The position numbers and the translations under genes were made by a program. The notes beneath the pieces were generated by a model, which did no database searches, was not told the DNA's origin, and saw only the letters and a list, made by a program, of their open reading frames with translations. 64,000 bases of DNA from Raskinella chloraquaticus (SeqCode) (GTDB lineage: Bacteria > Pseudomonadota > Alphaproteobacteria > Rhizobiales > UBA4765), in the NCBI GenBank assembly GCA_002365175.1, contig DEZK01000013.1, forward strand, positions 84,055 to 148,054, given 5' to 3'. This document shows positions 45,271 to 52,758 of this stretch, piece by piece. Position 1 is the first letter of the stretch; each line of letters starts with the position of its first letter.

Positions 45271-46296
45271 TCAGCGCACCCGACGGGAATGAGGAAAATC
45301 GCGCCCGATCCGCGCCACGATTGTATCGACGCCGAAGCGGATCGGATCGGTCGCCGGCAGATCGTGGGCTTCGCCAGCCCTCGCGATCACGGTGCGCGCG
45401 TCCTCGTCAGACAAAGCCTCGGTATTGATGGCAATCCCGACCGGCCGGATCGCCGGATTGGTCAATGAGCCGCAGCGGATTGTCAGATCAATCACATCCT
45501 GAATGGAGGGCAATGGATGTTTGACCCCGCGCATGGTGGTGCGGGTCGGCTCATGGCAAATGACAAAGGCGTCCGCCTGCGCACCATGCAGGAGACCAAG
45601 GCTGACACCGGCAAAAGACGGGTGGAACAGCGAGCCCTGCCCTTCCACCAGATCCCAGTGGTCAGGAGCGGCGGCAGGAGCAATCCATTCAACGGCGCCC
45701 GAGATGAAATCAGCCACCACGGCATCAATGGCAACACCGCGCCCCGAGATGAACACCCCGGTCTGGCCTGTTGCCCTAAAATCAGCGCTGAAGCCGTGCT
45801 CGCGCATCGTTTTTTCCAGAGCAAGAGCGGTGTATTTCTTGCCGACCGAACAGTCGGTTCCAACCGTCAGCAGACGCAGTCCCGGCCGCTTCGTTCCCTT
45901 GCCGGTATCGAAGCGCTGATCGGAGTGACGGACATCCAGAAGCTGGCGCCCGTGGCGCTCGGCCGCCGCCTTGATCTCGGGCTTCGCGGAGAGCCTGGTG
46001 TGGAGACCGCTTGCCACATCAAGCCCGGCCTCGATGGCGTCCACAATCTTAGCGGACCAATGATCGGGAAGCACGCCCCCGGCATTGGCAACACCAATGA
46101 TCAGAGTTTTGACACCCTTCGCTAGCGCCTCGGCAATCGTCATGTCAGGAATGCCAAGATCAGCCTTGCAACCATCGAGCCGCAACTGGCCCAGACACCA
46201 ATCGCCGCGCCAGTCGACAATGCCATGAGCCGTCTTTGCCGCCAGTTGATCGGCGACATCCCCGAGAAACATCAGATAGGGTGGGTTGACGTGCAT
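45271..46296 (-). CDS. dgcN: DUF1611 protein, DgcN-like (D-glutamate N-acetyltransferase type)
   Basis: A 341-residue DUF1611 protein. An N-terminal Rossmann-like domain (NPPYLMFLGDVADQLAAKTA) precedes a P-loop domain whose nucleotide motif is VGTDCSVGKKYTAL; later segments are VEGQGSLFHPSFAGVSLGLL and ICHEPTRTTMRG. DUF1611 proteins paired with DgcA were reported to N-acetylate D-glutamate in marine bacteria. The start at 46296 follows an AGGT-type site; an extension upstream lacks homology. The DgcA-type gene begins eight bases after its stop. Confidence 0.8.
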   Translation of the reverse strand: MHVNPPYLMFLGDVADQLAAKTAHGIVDWRGDWCLGQLRLDGCKADLGIPDMTIAEALAKGVKTLIIGVANAGGVLPDHWSAKIVDAIEAGLDVASGLHTRLSAKPEIKAAAERHGRQLLDVRHSDQRFDTGKGTKRPGLRLLTVGTDCSVGKKYTALALEKTMREHGFSADFRATGQTGVFISGRGVAIDAVVADFISGAVEWIAPAAAPDHWDLVEGQGSLFHPSFAGVSLGLLHGAQADAFVICHEPTRTTMRGVKHPLPSIQDVIDLTIRCGSLTNPAIRPVGIAINTEALSDEDARTVIARAGEAHDLPATDPIRFGVDTIVARIGRDFPHSRRVR

Positions 46297-46598
46297 GGCG
46301 ACCTCTTTCGTTGTTCCTGTGCCATCATCGCCCGACTTCGCCACGCTTGCCAATGCACGTTTTGCAAGCCAGCGGCGCTATTTGGCGCGGACGATCTTTC
46401 GGGCGCATCCACTGTAACGCGGTGCGTTGGCGATGCTGCCGATAAATAATGCAAAAATGCATTGGCCGACGCCGGCTTCTTGCGGCTACCATCAAATCCA
46501 TCATGGCGGCGTCGTGGGGCGCAGCCGATCAGGGGCGGAAGGCGCGAGGGCCGCAACGCCTGCGACGGTATCGGGTTCACCAACAGGGAGTAGTGCCT
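46297..46598. promoter_or_regulatory. Divergent regulatory region between dgcN and the amino-acid importer
   Basis: About 300 gene-free bases between divergent start codons. The perfect palindrome AATGCA-AAAA-TGCATT occupies 46,448-46,463 and is a good operator candidate for a regulator shared by both directions. A GGGAG ribosome-binding site precedes the importer gene. No regulator gene lies in this cluster. The region also contains open frames, but none resembles a real gene. Confidence 0.5.
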
Positions 46599-47501
46599 AT
46601 GAGAAAATTGATGTTGACAGTCGCGGCAGTTCTGGCGGTGCCTGGACTTGCGGCGGCGCAGGAATTGAGCGGAACGCTGAAGAAAATCAAGGAAACTGGC
46701 TCGATTTCTCTTGGCCACCGCGACAGCTCGGTCCCTTTTTCCTACATTGATGATAATGGCAAGGTGATCGGTTATTCCCTCGATATCTGCGCCAAGATCG
46801 TGGAGGCGGTCAAAACCGAACTCAAGCTCGACAAGCTCGATGTGCGCCTGGTTCCCGTTACCTCATCGACCCGCATCCCGCTGATCGCCAACGGCACGAT
46901 TGACCTTGAATGCGGTTCCACGACAAATAATGAAGAACGCCAGAAGCAGGTCGGCTACACCAATACGCATTTTCTAACCGCCTCGGCATTCGTCTCCAAG
47001 AAGGTGAAGAATCTAAAAAAGATCGACGATCTGAAAGGCAAGACGGTTGTATCAACCGCCGGCACGACGAATATGAAACAGCTGGTGGAGGCGAATGCCG
47101 CGCGCAATCTCGGCATCAACGTCATGTCGGCCAAGGATCATGCGGCGTCCTTCCTGCTGGTTGAGCTTGACCGCGCGGACGCCTTCGTCATGGACGACAT
47201 TCTGCTGGCGAGCCTCATCGCCAGTTCCAAGGACCCCGGCGCCTATCAGACATCCGATGATGCCTTCTCGCTGCCCGAACCCTACGCGATCATGCTGCGC
47301 AAGGATGATGCACCTTTCAAGGCGCTTGCCGACAAGGCGACTTCCGCGCTTTTCAGAAGTGCTGAAGGAGCGGCGCTCTATGCGAAATGGTTTACGAGCG
47401 CCATTCCGCCCAAGGGGCTCAACCTCAACGTGCCCGTCGGCGAGAAGCTCAAAAAAGCCTATGCGGCACCAACCGACAATCCCGATCCCAAAGCCTACTG
47501 A
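46599..47501 (+). CDS. Amino-acid ABC transporter substrate-binding protein, GltI type
   Basis: A 300-residue periplasmic binding protein of family 3. A signal peptide occupies about residues 1-22 (MRKLMLTVAAVLAVPGLAAA). The mature part has SISLGHRDSSVPFSYIDDNG, NGTIDLECGSTTNNEERQKQ and DAFVMDDILLASLIASS, the pattern of glutamate/aspartate binding proteins. Placement beside DgcN/DgcA-type genes and a D-amino-acid transaminase suggests uptake of D-glutamate or related acidic D-amino acids; ligand chirality cannot be seen. Confidence 0.87.
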   Translation: MRKLMLTVAAVLAVPGLAAAQELSGTLKKIKETGSISLGHRDSSVPFSYIDDNGKVIGYSLDICAKIVEAVKTELKLDKLDVRLVPVTSSTRIPLIANGTIDLECGSTTNNEERQKQVGYTNTHFLTASAFVSKKVKNLKKIDDLKGKTVVSTAGTTNMKQLVEANAARNLGINVMSAKDHAASFLLVELDRADAFVMDDILLASLIASSKDPGAYQTSDDAFSLPEPYAIMLRKDDAPFKALADKATSALFRSAEGAALYAKWFTSAIPPKGLNLNVPVGEKLKKAYAAPTDNPDPKAY

Positions 47502-47560
47502 GGGGCAACGAAACGACCGGCGTGGCACCTCCGGGTGCTGCGCCACAGTCAGGGTTGATC

Positions 47561-48292
47561 ATGAATTATCACTGGAACTGGGGTATTTTTCTCGAACCCT
47601 CGCCTGAAGGCATCGGCACCTATTTCGACATGCTGATGATGGGGTTGCGCTGGACGCTGGTGACGGCGGTGCTGGCGTGGATCATTGCCGTCTCATTGGG
47701 CAGCGCGGTTGGGGTTTTGCGCACCCTTCCCTCGCGCCTGGGCGTTGGGCTGGGCGATGCCTATGTCGAGTTCTTCCGCAACATTCCGCTGCTGGTCCAA
47801 TTGTTCCTGTGGTATTTCGTCCTGCCGGAATTGCTGCCCAAGGACTTAGGCAACTGGCTCAAAACCCTCCCGAACGCCTCCTTCTGGACGGGTGCTGTGG
47901 GCGTCGGGCTGTTCATGTCGGCGCGCATCGCCGAACAGGTGAAAGCCGGTATCCAGTCGCTGCCGCGCGGGCAATCTATGGCCGCTACGGCGCTTGGCCT
48001 GACGACGGCGCAGACCTATATCTACGTGCTGCTGCCGATGACGCTGCGCATCATCCTGCCGCCACTCACCTCGGAGACCCTCAACACGCTGAAGAACACC
48101 TCGGTGGCGCTCACCATCGGCCTTGCGGAACTCACCGCGCGTACCCGCGCCATGCAGGAATATTCGTTTCAGGTCTTCGAGGCGTTCACGGCTGCAACCG
48201 TCATTTATCTGGTGATCAACGCGCTCATCACCGTCGTCCTGCGCCGCTTTGAAAAAGCCATCGCCATCCCCGGCTACGTGGCAGGGACGTAG
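47561..48292 (+). CDS. Amino-acid ABC transporter permease, GltJ type
   Basis: A 243-residue HisMQ-family permease. The N-terminal part reads WNWGIFLEPSPEGIGTYFDM, and the EAA-type loop is QSLPRGQSMAATALGLTTAQ. About five helices are visible. It forms the channel with the GltK-type permease encoded one base downstream. The start ATG at 47561 fits the family; 59 bases separate it from the binding-protein gene. Confidence 0.9.
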   Translation: MNYHWNWGIFLEPSPEGIGTYFDMLMMGLRWTLVTAVLAWIIAVSLGSAVGVLRTLPSRLGVGLGDAYVEFFRNIPLLVQLFLWYFVLPELLPKDLGNWLKTLPNASFWTGAVGVGLFMSARIAEQVKAGIQSLPRGQSMAATALGLTTAQTYIYVLLPMTLRIILPPLTSETLNTLKNTSVALTIGLAELTARTRAMQEYSFQVFEAFTAATVIYLVINALITVVLRRFEKAIAIPGYVAGT

Positions 48293-48293
48293 C

Positions 48294-48986
48294 ATGTTGC
48301 CCGACATTGATTTTAACGTCATCGCGCGCTCCCTGCCCTATCTTTTCCGGCAGGGGATGAGTTTCACGCTGACGCTGACGGCATTGGCCGCCCTGGGCGG
48401 GCTGTTGCTCGGCACGCTGCTGGCGCTGATGCGGCTTTCCACCTTGCCTATTCTTGCGCCGCTCGCCACCGGCTATGTCAACCTCATGCGCTCGCTGCCG
48501 CTGGTGCTGGTGATCTTCTGGTTCTATTTTCTCGTGCCTTTTGTCGGCCAGGTCATCCTGCGCGCTGACCGTCCGGTCGAGGTCGGCGCCTTTGCCTCCG
48601 CCCTCATCACCTTCACCCTGTTCGAGGCTGCTTATTTTTCCGAGATCATGCGCGCCGGCATCCAGTCGATCCCGCGTGGCCAGTTGGCGGCGGGCTATGC
48701 GATCGGCCTCACCTATTGGCAGGTGATGGGCTACATCATCGTGCCGCAGGCGGTGCGCAACATGCTGCCGGTGATCCTGACGCAGACTATCATCCTGTTT
48801 CAGGACACCTCGCTCGTCTACGTTATCTCGATCACCGATTTTCTTGGCGCGGCCTCCAATGTGGCGCAACGCGACGGGCGCCTCATCGAGATGTACGTGT
48901 TCGCTGCTCTCGTCTATTTCGCCATATCGTTTTCCGCTTCGCGCCTCGTCAAGAGCTTGCAGATGCGCACCGCCATCCCGCGATAG
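48294..48986 (+). CDS. Amino-acid ABC transporter permease, GltK type
   Basis: A 230-residue HisMQ-family permease, starting one base after the GltJ-type stop. Family segments are LTLTALAALGGLLLGTLLAL, FFWFYF-like helices (VIFWFYFLVPFVGQVIL), and the loop IQSIPRGQLAAGYAIGLTYW. Its C-terminus matches polar amino-acid permeases. It completes the membrane part of the importer. Confidence 0.9.
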   Translation: MLPDIDFNVIARSLPYLFRQGMSFTLTLTALAALGGLLLGTLLALMRLSTLPILAPLATGYVNLMRSLPLVLVIFWFYFLVPFVGQVILRADRPVEVGAFASALITFTLFEAAYFSEIMRAGIQSIPRGQLAAGYAIGLTYWQVMGYIIVPQAVRNMLPVILTQTIILFQDTSLVYVISITDFLGAASNVAQRDGRLIEMYVFAALVYFAISFSASRLVKSLQMRTAIPR

Positions 48987-48997
48987 GACCACAACCG

Positions 48998-49735
48998 ATG
49001 CCAATGATCGAGATGCGCGATGTGTGCAAATGGTACGGCCCGACATTCCAGGTGCTGAAATCCTGCACGACGGCGGTCGACAAGGGCGAGGTGGTGGTGG
49101 TGTGCGGCCCGTCAGGATCGGGCAAATCAACGCTCATCAAATGCGTGAACGGGCTGGAGCCCTTCCAGTCGGGCGCCATCACCGTTGATGGGATCGAGGT
49201 TGCGGCGAAGGGTACCGATCTGCCGAAACTGCGCGCGCGTATCGGCATGGTGTTCCAGCATTTCGAGCTGTTTCCTCATCTGAAAATCATCGACAATCTC
49301 TGTCTTGGCCAGACCAAGGTGCTGGGGCGCAGCCGCGCTGAAGCCATGGCGAAGGCAACCGCTCTCCTCCATCGCGTGGGTCTGGACGAGCACGCCGATA
49401 AATTTCCCGGTCAATTGTCCGGCGGGCAGCAGCAGCGCGTGGCGATTGCACGCGCGCTCGCCATGGACCCTGTCGCCATGCTGTTTGACGAGCCGACCTC
49501 GGCGCTCGACCCGGAAATGATCACCGAAGTGCTCGATGTCATGGTGGCGCTGGCGCATGACGGCATGACGATGATGGTAGTCACCCATGAAATGGGTTTT
49601 GCCCGCAAGGTGGCAGACCGCGTCATCTTCATGGACAAGGGCGAGATCATCGAGGATCGTCCAACAGACGAGTTTTTCGGCAAGCCGCGCTCGGATCGCG
49701 CCCAGCTTTTTCTGTCGAAGATTCTCAGCCATTAA
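48998..49735 (+). CDS. Amino-acid ABC transporter ATP-binding protein, GltL type
   Basis: A 245-residue ATPase of the polar amino-acid class. Walker A is GPSGSGKSTLIK, the signature LSGGQQQRVAIARAL, Walker B AMLFDEPTSALDPEM, and the H-loop VVTHEMGFARKVA. The start lies 11 bases after the GltK-type gene. It energises uptake by the GltI/J/K-like partners. The following transaminase gene begins 29 bases later and is likely in the same operon. Confidence 0.93.
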   Translation: MPMIEMRDVCKWYGPTFQVLKSCTTAVDKGEVVVVCGPSGSGKSTLIKCVNGLEPFQSGAITVDGIEVAAKGTDLPKLRARIGMVFQHFELFPHLKIIDNLCLGQTKVLGRSRAEAMAKATALLHRVGLDEHADKFPGQLSGGQQQRVAIARALAMDPVAMLFDEPTSALDPEMITEVLDVMVALAHDGMTMMVVTHEMGFARKVADRVIFMDKGEIIEDRPTDEFFGKPRSDRAQLFLSKILSH

Positions 49736-49764
49736 TCGCCCTCATTGCAAGGCAGGACCCGACC

Positions 49765-50622
49765 ATGACCCCTTCTCCCCGCATCGTTTATGTCAACGGT
49801 ACCTATCTCCCGCTGGAGGAGGCGAAGATCCCGGTGATGGATCGCGGCTTTCTCTTCGGGGATGGCATCTACGAGGTCTCGGCGGTGCTTCATGGCAGGA
49901 CGATTGACAATCTGCCGCATCTGGAGCGCCTCGACCGCTCGCTCGGTGAGATTGCCATCAAAAATCCCCATAGCATCAACGAATGGATCGCTATCCAGGA
50001 CGAGCTGATCGCCCGCAACGGGCTTGCGGAGGGGCTGATCTATATCGAGGTGACGCGCGGTGTTTATGAGCGCGACTTCACCTGCCCGCCCGACATCGCG
50101 CCGACGGTCGTGATGTTCACGCAAGCCAAGCCCTTCCGCGACAATCCGTTGGCAAAGACAGGGGCAGCCATCATCACCCTGCCCGATCTGCGCTGGAAGC
50201 GGCGTGACATCAAATCAACCGCCCTCCTAGCCCAGGTGCTCGCCAAGCAGGCCGCAAAGGCTGCCGGCGTTGCCGAAACATGGATGGTCGAGGACGGGCA
50301 CGTCACCGAGGGCGCTTCATCAACCGCCTTCATCGTCACCAGGGCCGGCGAGATCGTGACGCGTGAATTGTCCACCTCCATCCTGCCCGGTGTGACGCGG
50401 CGAACCCTGATGAAGATTGCCGCAAATCTGCAGATGAAGGTCGTCGAGCGCGCCTTCACGGTCGATGAAGCGATGAATGCGGCGGAAATCTTCTTCACCT
50501 CCGCCTCCACCATTGCCATGCCGGTCGTTACCATCGACGGCAAGACGGTGGGCGGCGGCACGCCCGGCCCGGTGGTGGCAAAGCTCCGGGAGATGTATTT
50601 TGAAGAGGTGGAGAACAGTTAA
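49765..50622 (+). CDS. dat: D-amino-acid transaminase (class IV aminotransferase)
   Basis: A 285-residue fold-type IV PLP enzyme. Dat-like features are YVNGTYLPLEEAKIPVMDRG, FLFGDGIYEVSAVLHG, the PLP lysine in RRDIKSTALLAQ, and EGASSTAFIVTRAG. D-amino-acid transaminases exchange amino groups between D-alanine, D-glutamate and their keto acids; branched-chain and 4-amino-4-deoxychorismate enzymes are related, but the N-terminus fits Dat better. It closes the putative D-glutamate module. Its stop codon is immediately followed by the ATG of an AT-rich foreign gene. Confidence 0.85.
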   Translation: MTPSPRIVYVNGTYLPLEEAKIPVMDRGFLFGDGIYEVSAVLHGRTIDNLPHLERLDRSLGEIAIKNPHSINEWIAIQDELIARNGLAEGLIYIEVTRGVYERDFTCPPDIAPTVVMFTQAKPFRDNPLAKTGAAIITLPDLRWKRRDIKSTALLAQVLAKQAAKAAGVAETWMVEDGHVTEGASSTAFIVTRAGEIVTRELSTSILPGVTRRTLMKIAANLQMKVVERAFTVDEAMNAAEIFFTSASTIAMPVVTIDGKTVGGGTPGPVVAKLREMYFEEVENS

Positions 50623-51726
50623 ATGAAAACACTGGGCCAAGTTTCTTCAGCGGAAGCCAAATCATATTTTCTCAAAAATAAAAGCTATTTCAACGGCGAC
50701 CTGCCGACTTATATTGACTTTGCACCACTTTTAAAAAATATAGATAAAATATTACATGGCGTTAATTACGATACATTTTTAAAAAAAAAGAAACCAGGTG
50801 ATTTTCCAGACGTTAACTACAATTTCATAGCGAATAAGGATGGACGTTTTGCTTGGCGTCCCTTGGAGCTAATACATCCCGTATTGTATGTTTCCCTACT
50901 TAATTCGATTTGCACCAAAGACCACTGGACGCAGATTACCTCATTCCTAAAGCCAATTGAATCAGAAGCAGTTACATGCTGCAGCCTTCCAGTTATTTCC
51001 ACCGGTGTGCAATCCGAAAAAGCAACGCAAATTTCCAACTGGTGGGAATCTGTTGAGCAACAGTCTCTAAAACTAAGTCTAGAATTCAGTTATTTGATAT
51101 ACACTGATGTAGCAGATTGCTATGGCTCTTTGTACACGCATAGTATTCCATGGTCTATTCACGGACAAAACGAATCTAAACGTAGCAAGGGTGATAACAC
51201 GTTAATTGGCAATATTATAGATCGACATATTTCTGCGGGGCGTTACGGTCAAACGAACGGAATCCCTCAAGGCTCAACGCTTATGGACTTAATTGCTGAG
51301 ATCGTTCTACGCTACGTTGATCGTAACATTACAACTGTTATCGGAAACAAAAGTGACTTTGCAATCTTACGATACAGGGATGATTATATGATTTTTACAA
51401 ACAACAGTCACAGAGCAGAAGCAATTTTAAAGGTCATAAGTGACTCATTGCGTCACGTAGGAATGAAACTGAATACATCTAAAACAGTTATAAGTAACAA
51501 TGTGATACAGGGATCTATAAAACCCGATAAGCTTGCCGGGATGGAGTTCGCTTCTTTCAGAAATAGCAAATTACACATACTCCAGGAACAACTCTTGAGA
51601 CTGCATTCGTTTGGACGACATCATCCAAATAGCGGATCGTTGCGGCGTTTCTTAAGCGAATTCTATCAAAACATTTTAAGAAAAAAAATCGAATCTCACA
51701 ATCTGCGCTTATTGCGCAAGAGCTGA
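50623..51726 (+). CDS. Reverse transcriptase, unassigned non-retron group (5' part of a split gene)
   Basis: 367 residues in this frame. RT motifs are in order: WRPLELIHPVLYVSLL near residue 80, the first catalytic Asp in LIYTDVADCYGSLY, the GIPQGSTLMDLI motif, the active site LRYRDDYMIFTNN (YRDD in place of the usual YADD), GMKLNTSKT, and LAGMEFASF. No maturase or HNH domain follows, arguing against a group II intron. The gene is AT-rich, unlike all preceding genes, and starts on the base after the dat stop. Similar stand-alone RTs are often antiviral (UG/DRT/Abi type), but I cannot assign a class. The reading frame breaks near the A8 run at 51,681-51,688. Confidence 0.85.
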   Translation: MKTLGQVSSAEAKSYFLKNKSYFNGDLPTYIDFAPLLKNIDKILHGVNYDTFLKKKKPGDFPDVNYNFIANKDGRFAWRPLELIHPVLYVSLLNSICTKDHWTQITSFLKPIESEAVTCCSLPVISTGVQSEKATQISNWWESVEQQSLKLSLEFSYLIYTDVADCYGSLYTHSIPWSIHGQNESKRSKGDNTLIGNIIDRHISAGRYGQTNGIPQGSTLMDLIAEIVLRYVDRNITTVIGNKSDFAILRYRDDYMIFTNNSHRAEAILKVISDSLRHVGMKLNTSKTVISNNVIQGSIKPDKLAGMEFASFRNSKLHILQEQLLRLHSFGRHHPNSGSLRRFLSEFYQNILRKKIESHNLRLLRKS

Positions 51727-52142
51727 ACGTATTGGTTGCCATTTTAACGGATATAGCTGTGATTTCTCCAATAACAATACCGTTTGTTTCAGCGATATTG
51801 AGCCATTTAATTTCATTTGTAAAAAACAGAGACGAAAAAATTGAACTTTATCAGGCTATGTACACTAAGTTTAAAAATGTTCCTTACAATGGTTATCTTG
51901 AAATATGGCTGCAGCGCGTAATGGTTCCACTTAAATTGAACATGAATATCGATTTCGAAGAGGCGATTTGTAAAATTGTCAGAGGACAAGATATTTCAAT
52001 ATGGAATAGCGAGTGGATTAGCTGTGCAGGCGTTACAAATGCAATGAAACGCTCGATAATTAATTCCGAACTCCTACACTCGATTCCTGAAGTTATTCCT
52101 TTGGATGAAGTGAAACTATTTAAAACCTACAGTTTTAGCTAA
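51678..52142 (+). pseudogene. 3' part of the split reverse transcriptase gene (different frame)
   Basis: The frame shifted by -1 relative to the RT stays open from before the A8 run to 52,142. It reads RISQSALIAQELNVLVAILT, then DIAVISPITIPFVSAILS, and ends KTYSFS; this continues the RT naturally, as C-terminal helical regions of such RTs look. Joined at the A-run the protein would be about 506 residues. The break could be a lost A, a sequencing error, or programmed -1 slippage. A separate start (TTG at 51,732) is less likely, as it would cut through this helical region. Composition is the same AT-rich type. Confidence 0.7.
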
Positions 52143-52165
52143 TCGACACTCTTGCGGCTCAATAT

Positions 52166-52214
52166 TGGTCGGAGTGGCGGGATTCGAACCCACGACCCCT
52201 AGTCCCCCAGGCGC
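52166..52214 (-). other. tRNA-Pro(GGG) 3' fragment, candidate integration (att) site
   Basis: Read on the minus strand, the fragment runs from CCTGGGGGACTAGG (GGG anticodon loop and 3' stem) through the variable loop and a T-arm containing GGTTCGAATCCCG to CACTCCGACCA, a tRNA 3' end with CCA. The 5' half is missing: no CGGAGTG partner for the acceptor stem is found within several hundred bases upstream, and the anticodon 5' stem does not pair. Site-specific integrases use such 3' ends. By that logic the chromosome lies to the left and the island to the right, with an intact tRNA-Pro at its far end. Confidence 0.75.
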
Positions 52215-52758
52215 GAGAACGCAACAGGTACGATTGCAGCTAAGCATATGATTAAATTAAGATATCTTCCTAGTGCTTTGAACCCGTTGCCGTTTGCCCG
52301 CGCTTTCAACGCCTTTTGGCGTCTTGAGCGCGCCTATGACGACATTCAATCGCATTCGGCGCGCGAGATATCCGCGACAAGCGAATTGTAGTTCGCGGCG
52401 GCAGCGCGATCCTTTGCCAGCGGCAGGTTCGCGAACCGGGTTCGCAGTTCGCGCTTGGGTTCGCGGGTTCGCACTCGGGTGCGCGGCACCTTCGGATTGA
52501 GCTGCTAAGCGGAGCGATTGAGCCACATCCAGATTTCCGGGCGATGCCAAGGCAAAGCCGATATTCAGTTGTCTGATAGCGTTTGTTGGAACAATCGTAC
52601 CGCGCCTTGCCGCCCCGGTTCGGGGTTTGCCCTGATTAGAGGCGGTTGCTTATTAAACAATATCGCTTTAAAGCTTAATAACGACTCGTGCTTGTTAAAG
52701 GATCGCCTTCATAGCCAACCCCGCAAACACCCGCATTGTTCAGCACATCGTCACAACG
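52215..52758. other. Gene-free stretch at the island edge with hairpin and GTTCGC hexamers
   Basis: No convincing gene. A long imperfect hairpin lies at 52,299-52,332: CGCGCT pairs with AGCGCG, and ACGCC-TTTT-GGCGT forms the tip. Six GTTCGC hexamers begin at 52,391, 52,427, 52,440, 52,447, 52,459 and 52,467. They do not show the 11-base spacing of the alphaproteobacterial LexA box (GTTC-N7-GTTC). An AT-rich segment near 52,655-52,705 may hold the promoter of the Fic gene. No integrase gene is visible. Confidence 0.5.

Noticed and set aside
50623..52142. Retron or group II intron as explanation of the reverse transcriptase
   Set aside because: No msr/msd-type structured RNA precedes it (the gene abuts dat), the active site is YRDD, and there is no maturase or HNH endonuclease domain.
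52166..52214. Complete tRNA-Pro gene
   Set aside because: Only the 3' half is present. The acceptor partner CGGAGTG, the D-arm and the anticodon 5' stem are absent, so it is a fragment.
52391..52472. SOS (LexA) boxes
   Set aside because: The GTTC motifs are never separated by seven bases as the alphaproteobacterial LexA consensus requires.
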